Shown: positions 1-8,143 of the stretch, piece by piece | Layout of the letters: the number at the start of each line of letters is the position of its first letter | Numbering within the stretch: the stretch's first letter is position 1 | Assembly: GCA_038224055.1 (NCBI GenBank) | Contig: JBBRGO010000042.1 | Span: 1 to 17,033, forward strand | Direction: 5' to 3' | Origin: JBDSSS01 sp038224055 | GTDB lineage: Bacteria; Actinomycetota; Actinomycetes; Actinomycetales; Dermatophilaceae | DNA length: 17,033 bases | Made by a program: the position numbers and the translations under genes | Notes under the pieces: generated by a model | Told to the model about the DNA's origin: nothing | The model's database searches: none | What the model saw: the letters and a program-made list of their open reading frames with translations, nothing else

Positions 1-3000
1 CTCGGCCGTGCTCGCGGCCGTCCTGCGCTCCCCCACGATGCTGCTGCTCGCGCTCCTGTCTCCCGTGCTCGTGCTCGGCCAGTGGTGGGGCGACCGGCGG
101 CACACGGTCCTGACTCGCCGACGGCAGTGGGCTGCGCACCGGGCGGCCACGGCTGCCGCCGACCAGGCGCTCGCAGAGGCCCTGCGCCGGGAGCAGGCCG
201 CACGTCGCCGGGAGCACCCGGACCTCGCCCGGCTGGAGGAGGCGGTGCAGGTTCGTGGCCGAGGGATCTGGGAGCGCCGGCCGGGCGATCCCGACCACCT
301 CCGGGTCGCCTGGGGCTCCGCGGACCAGCCGGCCCGGATCGAGGTCTCCCGCCACGTCGACCGGCCAGCCCCGGTCTGTCGGGAGGTCCCCGTCGTGTGG
401 GACCTGGTCGGCGAGCCGGTGCTCGGGGTCTCGGGCACTCGAGCGGATGCCCTCGCCCTCGTAGGAACGCTGCTCGTGCAGGCCTGCGCCTGGCACTCCC
501 CTCGGGACCTCGCCGTCGCGATCGTGGCCGCCCCGGGAGCACCCGCGACCGACTGGTCCTGGGCGGGATACCTCCCCCACCTGTGCCCCGACGATCCCTG
601 TCGTCCGGATCTGGTCTCGCTCGACGAACCGGCGCAGGTGACTCGGCTGCTGTCCTCCCTCGTCCCACCTGGCGACACCGCGGACCCGGCGAAGGGCACG
701 ACGGGGGGAGCCACCCAGTCGGACCGGACCGTGCTCGTCGTCCTCGACACGTGGACCTCCCCGGGCACCCACCCCGACGTCACCGCGCTCCTGCACGCGG
801 CGGCGACCGGTCGGGTCGTCCTCGTGGTGACCGCCCGGCGCGTCGACGAGCTGCCCCGGCAGTGCACCCGGGTCATCGCCGTCCGATCGGGGACGAGCGC
901 GAGCGTGGAGCCCGCCGGCCCGGCCGGTGGCACGGCCACCCCCGACCTGCCCACCCCCGGTTGGCTCGAGTCCGTGGCGAGAGGTCTCGCGCCGCTGCGC
1001 GACCCGGAGCCGGTGGGCAGTGCCCACGCCCTGCCCGCCTCGCTGGGTCTCGTCGCTGCCCACCACGCCGCCGGGCTCGACCCGCTCTCGGCGGCAGGGG
1101 TCATGAGCAGCTGGCGCTCGTCAGGGCCGAGTCCCACGGCCGTCCTCGGTCAGACCGCATCGGGCCCGCTGGGTGTCGACCTGGTGCAGGACGGCCCCCA
1201 CGTCCTCGTGGGCGGTACGACCGGAGCGGGCAAGTCCGAGCTGCTGCAGACCCTCGTGGCGGGGCTGGCGCTGTCGTCACCGCCGAGCCTCCTCAGCTTC
1301 GTCCTCATCGACTACAAGGGCGGTGCGGCCTTCGACCAGTGCGCGTTGCTGCCGCACACCGTCGGCCTCGTCACCGATCTCGACGAGCACCTCACGACCC
1401 GGGCCCTGACCTCGCTCCAGGCCGAGATCCGGCGGCGTGAGGCGCTGTTGGCGGCGGTCGGCGCCAAGGACCTCCAGACCTACCAACGCATCCGGCCCGC
1501 GGGCGGTGCAGTGCTGCCGAGGCTCGTCATCGTCGTCGACGAGTTCCGGCAGCTCGCGGACGAGCTGCCGGACTTCGTGCGGGGACTGGTCCGGATCGCA
1601 GCCGTCGGCCGATCGCTCGGCATCCACCTCGTCCTCGCCACCCAGCGCCCGGCCGGGATCGTCTCGGCCGACATGCGCGCCAACATCGCGCTGCGGATCG
1701 CGCTCCGGGTCCGGGACCGGGCCGACAGCGACGACGTCATCGACGCGCCGGACGCCGCCACGATCAGCGACCGCCGGCCCGGGCGGTGCTTCGTGCGCAC
1801 GGGTGGCGGGCGCCTCGTGGAGGTCCAGACGGCGTTTGCCGGCACGCCCGTTGCGCCCGAGGGCGGCCCGCCCGCCACGACGTCGGTCAGCGCGTTCGTC
1901 GGGGGGTCCGCGGTGCGTGGAGTCGGGGCGGGTCAGACGCCCGAGGGACACCCGCCCACCCGCCCGCCGGTGACCGAGCTCGAGGCGTTCGTCGATGCGG
2001 CCCTCATCGCCGCCCGCACCCTGGCCGTCACCGCGGCCCCGACTCCCTGGCTGCCCGCCCTCCCCAGGGCCCTCCCTGTCGCGGACCTCGCCGCTCGGGC
2101 CGGGGTGGTGGCGATCGGGCTGCGGGACCTCCCCGCCGAGCAGCGCCAGGAGGTCGCGGTCTGGTCTCCCCTGGTCGACGGCAACCTCGGGATCGCCGGT
2201 GACCCACGAAGCGGCAGGACGACGGCGCTGCGGACGATCGCGCTCGGTCTCGCCCGGTACGCCCCCACCGACCTCCACCTCCAGGTCCTCGAGGGCGAGC
2301 CCGGCAGCCTGTCCGACCTGGCCGGCCTCCCCCACACCGGCACGGTCGCCAGCACCGCCGACCCCGACCTCGTCCGAGCGGTGGTCGAGCGCCTCGTGCT
2401 CGGCGTCGCACCGGGACCCGTCCGGACGGGACCGGTCGTCGTCGTCCTGATCGACGGCTGGGAGCAGGTCGAGGAGTGCCTCGGCGGGATCGGCCTCGGC
2501 GCGTCGTTCGACGCGCTCCTGAGCCTCCTGCGTGACGGCCCCGCGCGTGGCCTGAGGTTCGTCGTCGCGGGCGGCCGGGCCCTCCTCTCGGGACGGCTCT
2601 CAGCCCTCCTGGGGCAGCGCATCCTGCTTGCGGTGTCCGACCCTGTCGTACGGTCCCTGGCCGGGCTGCCCGCAGCACCCTCGCCCGGCCCTCCTCTCCC
2701 CGGACGGGGGCTCGAGCTGCCCTCGGGCACCGAGCTGCAGGTCGCGCACGCAGGTCCGACCCCGGCGGCGTCCGACCAGCGGGAAGCCGTGGCCGACGCG
2801 GCCCGGCAGGGCCCGGGGAGCCCCGCCCTCGACCGGGATCCGACTCGTCGGCCACTCCCCTGGCGGGTCCGGTCCCTGCCCGAGCAGGCGAGCAGCGTCG
2901 GCCTGCAGCGTCGGCCGGGGCTGCTCGCGGTCGGGGTGGGAGGGGATGACGCACGGACGGTCGGCTTCGACACCACGACCGGGCCTCGGACCGTCCTCGT

Positions 3001-3541
3001 CGTGGGTCGCCGCCGCACCGGGCGGTCGACGGCCCTGCGGACCATCGTGCTGGAGCTGCTCGACGCGGGCCGGACCGTCGCCGTCGTCGCCGCGCGGCCC
3101 TCGCCGCTGCTCGACCTGCGCCGCCGGCCCGGGTTGACAGTCCTCACGCCGTCCGACGCCGACCCGTTCGTCGCCCTGCGTCGGTCCCGGCCCGATCTCG
3201 CCGTCGTCGTCGACGACGCCGAGACGGTCGAGGGCGAAGCGATCGAGGGCCCCCTGCTCGAGGTGGTCCGCCGGGGGGGCGCCGACGACGGGGTCCTCGC
3301 CGTCGGGGCGGACCTGAGCCGGTCCGCCTCGGCCTTCCGAGGGCTCGTCGCCGAGACCGCCCGCAACCGGTCAGGCATCCTGCTCTGCCCCACCTCCCCC
3401 TCGGACGGTGAGCTCCTCGGGGTGCGGATCGAGCTCCTGCCCCGACGCCGCCCCGGGCGCGGGTTCCTCGTCGAGGAGGGCGTCTGCCTCCCGTTGCAGG
3501 TCGCCACAGAGGCCCGCCCGGGAACCCGTCCCGAGACCTGA
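1..3541 (+). CDS. FtsK/SpoIIIE-type triple-ATPase, EssC/EccC-like type VII secretion translocase (5' partial)
   Basis: The frame is open to the left edge, so the true start and N-terminus lie outside; a GTG at base 8 is only the first start-like codon, and residues here are counted from it. An early hydrophobic stretch (residues 4-24) looks like the second of a pair of membrane helices, followed by an Arg/Ala-rich linker and an ERRPGDPDHLRV segment typical of EssC/EccC. ATPase 1 is intact: Walker A GGTTGAGKS (402-410), DYKGG, Walker B LVIVVDEF, then LATQRP and a GRCFVRT strand. ATPase 2 has GDPRSGRTT (about 731) and ATPase 3 GRRRTGRST (about 1000), both with Arg in place of the Walker Lys; their Walker B strands are VVVVLIDG and LAVVVDDAE. 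In the known family such proteins sit in the membrane and drive export of WXG100 substrates. No WXG100 or other ESX gene lies downstream; any partners would be to the left. An FHA domain at the missing N-terminus is plausible but unseen. Family call is firm, substrate unknown. Confidence 0.9.
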   Translation, partial: SAVLAAVLRSPTMLLLALLSPVLVLGQWWGDRRHTVLTRRRQWAAHRAATAAADQALAEALRREQAARRREHPDLARLEEAVQVRGRGIWERRPGDPDHLRVAWGSADQPARIEVSRHVDRPAPVCREVPVVWDLVGEPVLGVSGTRADALALVGTLLVQACAWHSPRDLAVAIVAAPGAPATDWSWAGYLPHLCPDDPCRPDLVSLDEPAQVTRLLSSLVPPGDTADPAKGTTGGATQSDRTVLVVLDTWTSPGTHPDVTALLHAAATGRVVLVVTARRVDELPRQCTRVIAVRSGTSASVEPAGPAGGTATPDLPTPGWLESVARGLAPLRDPEPVGSAHALPASLGLVAAHHAAGLDPLSAAGVMSSWRSSGPSPTAVLGQTASGPLGVDLVQDGPHVLVGGTTGAGKSELLQTLVAGLALSSPPSLLSFVLIDYKGGAAFDQCALLPHTVGLVTDLDEHLTTRALTSLQAEIRRREALLAAVGAKDLQTYQRIRPAGGAVLPRLVIVVDEFRQLADELPDFVRGLVRIAAVGRSLGIHLVLATQRPAGIVSADMRANIALRIALRVRDRADSDDVIDAPDAATISDRRPGRCFVRTGGGRLVEVQTAFAGTPVAPEGGPPATTSVSAFVGGSAVRGVGAGQTPEGHPPTRPPVTELEAFVDAALIAARTLAVTAAPTPWLPALPRALPVADLAARAGVVAIGLRDLPAEQRQEVAVWSPLVDGNLGIAGDPRSGRTTALRTIALGLARYAPTDLHLQVLEGEPGSLSDLAGLPHTGTVASTADPDLVRAVVERLVLGVAPGPVRTGPVVVVLIDGWEQVEECLGGIGLGASFDALLSLLRDGPARGLRFVVAGGRALLSGRLSALLGQRILLAVSDPVVRSLAGLPAAPSPGPPLPGRGLELPSGTELQVAHAGPTPAASDQREAVADAARQGPGSPALDRDPTRRPLPWRVRSLPEQASSVGLQRRPGLLAVGVGGDDARTVGFDTTTGPRTVLVVGRRRTGRSTALRTIVLELLDAGRTVAVVAARPSPLLDLRRRPGLTVLTPSDADPFVALRRSRPDLAVVVDDAETVEGEAIEGPLLEVVRRGGADDGVLAVGADLSRSASAFRGLVAETARNRSGILLCPTSPSDGELLGVRIELLPRRRPGRGFLVEEGVCLPLQVATEARPGTRPET

Positions 3542-3547
3542 GCCGGA

Positions 3548-4519
3548 TCAGCCCATCGTGAAGACGATCTTGCCGAAGAGGTCACCGTCGACCATCCGCG
3601 CGAAGCCGTCCCGAGCATCCGCCAACGGCATCGCGCTGTCCACGACCGGCGTGATCTGCTGCTGCGTCACGAAGCGGGCGAGCCCGTCGAGCTCGTCACG
3701 AGTTCCCATCGTCGACCCGACGACGCGCAGCTGCTTGAAGAAGATCTTCGTCAGCTCGGCCCGGGTCGGGGCGTCCCCCGACGTCGCACCCGAGATGACG
3801 ATCGTCCCGCCCGGACGGAGCGCGTTGACCGAGTGCGACCACGTGGCGGCACCGACCGTCTCCATCACGGCGTCGACCCGCTCGGGCAGGCGCTCACCGG
3901 AGCCGAAGACCCGGTCGGCGCCGATCCCCACCGCCCGCTCGCCCCTCGCCTCGTCACGCGCGGTGACCCACATGCGGTAGCCCGCTGCCGAGCCGAGCTG
4001 CACCAGCGCCGTCGCGACGCCTCCCCCGGCCCCCTGGACGAGGACCGTGCCCCCGGGCCGGACCCCGGAGTTGACGAAGAGCATCCGGTAGGCCGTGAGC
4101 CAGGCCGTCGAGAGGCAGGCCGCCGACTCCCAGGCGAGCGCCCCCGGCTTGGGCACGAGGTTCTGTGAGGGCACGGCGACCTTCTCGGCCAGGGTGCCGT
4201 CGTGGACCTCGGAGAGCAGGGACCGACGCGGGTCGAGCGTCTCGTCACCGTGCCAGCCGTCCGAGGCGACGACGGCGTGGACGACGACCTCATTGCCGTC
4301 CTCGTCCACCCCGGCACCGTCGCAACCGAGGATCATCGGGAGCCGGTCCGCCGGCAGGCCCACACCACGCAGCGACCAGACGTCGTGGTGGTTGAGGGCG
4401 GCGGCGCGCAGGGTGACCACGGACCAGCCCTCGCGCGGCTCGGGATCGGGTCGCTCCCCGACGACGAGACCCGACAGGGGATCGGTGGCGGACTGGGCGG
4501 CAGCGTAGGCGGCAAGCAT
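3548..4519 (-). CDS. Medium-chain dehydrogenase/reductase, zinc-free quinone oxidoreductase-like
   Basis: 323 residues, the usual length for quinone-reductase-type MDR proteins. The GroES-like N-terminal half carries the NHHDVW segment and ILGCDGAG (64-71). The Rossmann half carries the NAD(P)-binding loop VQGAGGGVATALVQLG (161-176). The Cys/His/Glu ligands of the catalytic zinc and the four-Cys structural zinc lobe of classical alcohol dehydrogenases are absent, so a zinc-independent NAD(P)H-dependent reduction of a quinone or enone/enal is the likely chemistry; the substrate cannot be read. The ATG at 4519 is preferred because a TAGGGT box lies 6 nt before it and no Shine-Dalgarno is seen, which fits a leaderless mRNA. 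It converges on the FtsK-like gene with 6 bp between stop codons and diverges from the MMPL gene across 48 bp. Nothing in the neighbourhood fixes its pathway. Confidence 0.9.
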   Translation of the reverse strand: MLAAYAAAQSATDPLSGLVVGERPDPEPREGWSVVTLRAAALNHHDVWSLRGVGLPADRLPMILGCDGAGVDEDGNEVVVHAVVASDGWHGDETLDPRRSLLSEVHDGTLAEKVAVPSQNLVPKPGALAWESAACLSTAWLTAYRMLFVNSGVRPGGTVLVQGAGGGVATALVQLGSAAGYRMWVTARDEARGERAVGIGADRVFGSGERLPERVDAVMETVGAATWSHSVNALRPGGTIVISGATSGDAPTRAELTKIFFKQLRVVGSTMGTRDELDGLARFVTQQQITPVVDSAMPLADARDGFARMVDGDLFGKIVFTMG

Positions 4520-4525
4520 TCCAGC

Positions 4526-4531
4526 ACCCTA
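4526..4531 (-). promoter_or_regulatory. -10 box TAGGGT, likely leaderless promoter of the MDR gene
   Basis: On the minus strand TAGGGT (TANNNT pattern) is followed by 6 nt and then the ATG at 4519, so the expected transcription start falls on or next to the start codon. No convincing -35 hexamer is seen 16-18 bp upstream. The call rests on pattern and spacing only. Confidence 0.45.
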
Positions 4532-4567
4532 GCGACTGGGCTGCCACGCGATCGTCCGTGATGGCTG

Positions 4568-6877
4568 ATGATGGACTCCATGAGCGACGAGCCGAAGCCC
4601 GCCGACCCCTCCAGCACCAGCCCGCGCCCCGCCTCGCCGCGGCCCCGTGGTCGCCGCGCGGTCCGCTGGGTCGCCGCCCTCGCGGTCCTGGTCTGGCTCG
4701 CCATCGGTGGGGTGGGCGGCCCACTGGTGGGCCAGCTCTCCGACGTGGCGACCAACGACAACGCGAACTTCCTCCCGCCCTCCGCGGAGTCGACCGGGGT
4801 GAGCAGGGTCGTCACGCAGATGACCGACACGGCGACGTTGCCCTACCTCGTCGTCGTCGAGCGTCCCGGCGGCCTCACACCGGCCGACCAGCAGGCCATC
4901 GCGTCATTCGTCTCGCAGATCCCCTCGATCCCCCTGTCGGACCCGTCCCAGACGGTCGGGGACTTCCTCGAGGCGCCGCCCCGGGCCGCGATCCCGAGCG
5001 AGGACGGTGCTGCCTCCCTCATCCCCGTGTCCTTCGTCGCGGACCGGGCCGAAGCCACGGTCGACGGGGACACCGCGCTGTATGCCGTTGCCGAGGCCTT
5101 GCGCGGGAGCGGCGCGAAGCGGCTCGGTTCCCTCGGGCTCACCGTGCACGTCACCGGCGCCGGCGGTTTCTTCGCCGACTTCATCATCGCCTTCAGCGGC
5201 ATCGACGGGATCCTGCTGCTCGTCGCCCTCGGTGTCGTCTTCGTGATCCTGCTCGTCGTCTACCGGAGCCCGATCCTGCCTCTCGCGGTCCTGATCAGCG
5301 CCGTGTTCGGCCTGTCCGTCGCGGCCCTCGTCGTCTACCCGCTGGCCAAGAACGGCGCCATCAGCCTCAGCGGTCAGAGCCAGGGCATCCTCTCGATCCT
5401 CGTCGTCGGCGCAGCAACCGACTACGCCCTGCTCCTCGTGGCCCGCTACAAGGAGGAGCTGCACGACCACGACTCGACGTGGGAGGCCATGAAGGTGGCG
5501 TGGCGGGCTTCCTTCGAGCCGATCGCGGCGAGCGCAGCCACCGTCGTGCTCGGGTTGCTGTGCCTGCGGTTGTCCGAGCTCGGCAGCACCAAGAGCCTCG
5601 GGCCGGTGGGCGCGCTCGGCATCGCCGGTGCCTTCGTCGCCTCGTTGACGTTCCTGCCCGCGGTCCTGCTCCTCATCGGCCGTCGGATCTTCTGGCCGCA
5701 GGTCCCTCGCGTGGACCACGTCCACCGCGGTGGTGCCGTCGGCACCAAGGGCATCTGGCGTCGGGTCGCCGGCCTCGTCGGCGCCCACCCCCGCCGCACC
5801 TGGGTGCTGACCTTCGCGGCGCTCGTCGCGTGCGCCGCCTTCGTGCCGACCCTCCAGGCGCGTGGCGTGGGCCAGTCCGACCTCTTCCTCACCACGGTGG
5901 ACTCCGTCACCGGCCAGAAGGTGCTCGCGGAGCACTTCCCGGCCGGGTCCGGTTCACCGGTCCAGGTGCTCGCGCCCCAGGACAAGGCCGACCAGGTCCT
6001 CGCGGCGCTCCGGGACGAGGCCGGAGTCCGCGATCCCCAGATCGGGCTCGCGCCCGGTCAGCCGCCGAAGGTCGTCGACGGGCAGGTCATCCTCCAGGCC
6101 ACGACCATGGACTCTGCGGACAGCGTTTCGGCCGAGGCGACGGTCGAGGCCCTCCGCGCCGACCTCGACGCGATCGGTCCCGGAGTGCTCGTCGGCGGGA
6201 GCACCGCCACCAACCTCGACGTGCGCCTCGCGAGCGAACGAGACCTCAAGGTGATCATCCCGTCCATCCTCGCGGTGATCTTCATCGTGCTCACCCTGTT
6301 GCTGCGCTCCCTGGCGGCTCCGCTCATCCTCGTCGCCGCCAACGTGCTGTCCTTCGCGGCGACGATGGGGGTGGCCGCCATCGCGTTCAACCACATCTTC
6401 CACTTCCCCGGCTCGGACCCCTCGACGCCGCTCTACGGCTTCGTCTTCCTCGTGGCGCTGGGCATCGACTACTCGATCTTCCTGATGACCCGCGTCCGTG
6501 AGGAGTCCCGCATCCGGAGCACCCGTCCGGGCATCCTCGTCGCGCTCACCGTGACCGGGGGCGTGATCACCAGCGCGGGGATCGTGCTCGCCTCGACCTT
6601 CTCAGCGCTCGCCGTGCTCCCGATCCTCTTCCTCGTCCAGATCGCCTTCATCGTCGCCTTCGGTGTGCTGCTCGACACCCTCGTCGTCCGCAGCCTGCTC
6701 GTGCCGGCCCTGTCCTACGACCTCGGTGACCGCATCTGGTGGCCGCTGGGCCTCCGACGAGCCGGTGCCCACGAGCCGGCGATGGTGCGCGCCTCCGCGG
6801 AGGTCGGGGCGGAGCCCGACGAGGACCTGCCCCCACCGGGTTCAGTCGATCGGGTCGGAGATGCGCAGCACCTGTAG
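4568..6877 (+). CDS. MMPL/RND-family membrane transporter
   Basis: 769 residues with RND-like two-fold architecture: an N-terminal helix (about 36-58), an extracellular domain (about 60-205), a five-helix bundle (about 212-375), a second helix near 410-430, a second external domain (about 430-560) and a final helical bundle (about 565-720). The proton-relay Asp-Tyr pairs of MmpL proteins are present in both halves: GAATDYALLL (D285, Y286) and LGIDYSIFL (D634, Y635). Family members use the proton gradient to export lipids, lipid-linked metabolites or drugs; the substrate is not predictable. It is shorter than mycobacterial MmpL3 and lacks a long C-terminal tail. Start is uncertain: ATGs at 4568, 4571 and 4580 are all in frame and none has a clear Shine-Dalgarno. 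The 3' end overlaps the convergent HD gene by 36 bp. It diverges from the MDR gene, so shared regulation is possible but not shown. Confidence 0.93.
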   Translation: MMDSMSDEPKPADPSSTSPRPASPRPRGRRAVRWVAALAVLVWLAIGGVGGPLVGQLSDVATNDNANFLPPSAESTGVSRVVTQMTDTATLPYLVVVERPGGLTPADQQAIASFVSQIPSIPLSDPSQTVGDFLEAPPRAAIPSEDGAASLIPVSFVADRAEATVDGDTALYAVAEALRGSGAKRLGSLGLTVHVTGAGGFFADFIIAFSGIDGILLLVALGVVFVILLVVYRSPILPLAVLISAVFGLSVAALVVYPLAKNGAISLSGQSQGILSILVVGAATDYALLLVARYKEELHDHDSTWEAMKVAWRASFEPIAASAATVVLGLLCLRLSELGSTKSLGPVGALGIAGAFVASLTFLPAVLLLIGRRIFWPQVPRVDHVHRGGAVGTKGIWRRVAGLVGAHPRRTWVLTFAALVACAAFVPTLQARGVGQSDLFLTTVDSVTGQKVLAEHFPAGSGSPVQVLAPQDKADQVLAALRDEAGVRDPQIGLAPGQPPKVVDGQVILQATTMDSADSVSAEATVEALRADLDAIGPGVLVGGSTATNLDVRLASERDLKVIIPSILAVIFIVLTLLLRSLAAPLILVAANVLSFAATMGVAAIAFNHIFHFPGSDPSTPLYGFVFLVALGIDYSIFLMTRVREESRIRSTRPGILVALTVTGGVITSAGIVLASTFSALAVLPILFLVQIAFIVAFGVLLDTLVVRSLLVPALSYDLGDRIWWPLGLRRAGAHEPAMVRASAEVGAEPDEDLPPPGSVDRVGDAQHL

Positions 6878-8143
6878 CAGGCCATCCACCACCGCAGGGT
6901 CGTACTCGTAGCCCAGCCCGAGATAGATCCGCTCGACGGCGGCGTCGCGCGCCCGGCTCCCGCGATGACCTCCAGTGAGGTCATCGTAGGCGTTGCACAC
7001 CTTGATGATCCGGCTCGACAGCGGGATCTCCTCGCCCAGCTCGCGCACGCGACGGTAGGGAGTCGTCTGGTGCTCGAGGATGACGGCGACGCTCTCGAGC
7101 ACCCCGGTCTCGCGCACGATCGCGACGGTGTCGGCCTCGATGCGCCGCTGGTCGGCGGGTGCCGCGAGCACCGTCGCGCCGCCCGGGATCGGGTCGACGA
7201 GAGCCACCTGACCGATGTCGTGCAACAGCGCCGCGTACTCGAGGTCGAGCAGGGACCGCTCCGTGAGACCCAGGAGCAGGCCCACCGACCGAGCCAGCGA
7301 GGCCACCCGCTCGGAGTGCCCCGCTGGGGTGTAGCCCGAGGCGTCCGTGAGCCGGGAGAGGGTGCGGATGCTCTGGAGATAGGTCGCGCGGATGCCCACG
7401 TAGCGACGGAAGGCGAACTGCGTCAGTACGAGCGGGACGAGGAAGAGCGGCAACGCGACGAGTCCGAGGGGGACTGCGGCCAGCGCGATCAGCACGCCGG
7501 TGACCGCGATGGCGATCGACACCGCGAAGGAGGCCCGCGCCTGGTCGAGCACGGCTCGCCACAGGGCGGCCTTCCGCGGCAGGGCGCGGGCCGCTGACGT
7601 CACGACGATCTCGACGGAGATGGCGAGCAGGGAGATCGCGAGCAGCAGCAGAGCCCGCTCCGACGGCTCGAGCCCGTCCGCCGGAGCCGGGGTCCCGGGC
7701 TGCTGCCCGAGATAGATCGTCCGGTATATCACCGTGGCCACGGTGATGGCGAGGAACCGCCCGACCATCTCGTGGAAACGGACGTCCTGCCCCATCGCGT
7801 AGCGGCCCAGGGCCGCCACCGTCATCGAGCCCCCGATGATGAGCAGCACGAAGCTCGTGGCAAACGGCACCCGGTAGTGGGGCGGGGGCAGGAACTCCAC
7901 CGCATAGGCCAGCCCGAGCGCGGCGGCGCTCGCGATCGGCGCCGAGCCCCGGAAGCCGGGCGCGGCCAGCTGGAAGAACTCGCCCAGCACGACGGCGAGC
8001 GCGAAGGCGAGCGCGATGGCCAGGCTCATCGGGTCGCTCCAGCCAGGCGAGTCGGCGGTCCCGGCGGCGAGCAGCCCGAGGCCGACGAGGCCGAGCAGCA
8101 CCGCCCCGAGGGCATAGGGATCGCGTCGCGCCGGGTCGGTCAT
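6842..8143 (-). CDS. Multi-pass membrane protein with degenerate HD-GYP-like phosphohydrolase domain
   Basis: 433 residues from the ATG at 8143 (MTDPARRDPY...). That ATG overlaps the stop of the upstream gene as ATGA, and the open frame further upstream is only a shadow of that gene, so this start is well supported. About seven hydrophobic segments fill residues 10-245. A cytosolic HD domain follows, with H276 in HSERVASLAR and the HD pair in LLHDIGQVAL (H308, D309). The downstream HD-GYP signature HHExxDGxGYP is replaced by LEHQTTPYRR, so the GYP element thought to mark cyclic-di-GMP phosphodiesterases is missing, while the RIIKVCNAYDDLT region is retained. Known HD-GYP proteins hydrolyse cyclic dinucleotides; this one may be a different phosphohydrolase, a sensor or inactive. 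It is paired with a paralogous membrane-HD protein immediately upstream and is probably translationally coupled to it. A perfect 9-bp inverted repeat lies within its coding sequence. Confidence 0.88.
   Translation of the reverse strand: MTDPARRDPYALGAVLLGLVGLGLLAAGTADSPGWSDPMSLAIALAFALAVVLGEFFQLAAPGFRGSAPIASAAALGLAYAVEFLPPPHYRVPFATSFVLLIIGGSMTVAALGRYAMGQDVRFHEMVGRFLAITVATVIYRTIYLGQQPGTPAPADGLEPSERALLLLAISLLAISVEIVVTSAARALPRKAALWRAVLDQARASFAVSIAIAVTGVLIALAAVPLGLVALPLFLVPLVLTQFAFRRYVGIRATYLQSIRTLSRLTDASGYTPAGHSERVASLARSVGLLLGLTERSLLDLEYAALLHDIGQVALVDPIPGGATVLAAPADQRRIEADTVAIVRETGVLESVAVILEHQTTPYRRVRELGEEIPLSSRIIKVCNAYDDLTGGHRGSRARDAAVERIYLGLGYEYDPAVVDGLLQVLRISDPID

Noticed and set aside
1933..3618. 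Long open frame on the minus strand opposite the FtsK-like gene
   Set aside because: Its translation is low-complexity Arg/Ser/Pro/Thr with no domain, and the plus-strand frame has three clear ATPase domains. High GC makes such antisense frames common.
5722..5733. 12-bp palindrome CCACCGCGGTGG in the MMPL gene
   Set aside because: Encodes V-H-R-G-G in frame and is expected from local codon use in GC-rich DNA.
4904..5935. Long minus-strand open frame opposite the MMPL gene
   Set aside because: The translation is Glu/Asp/Gly/Arg-rich and is the complement of transmembrane codons; no domain is seen.
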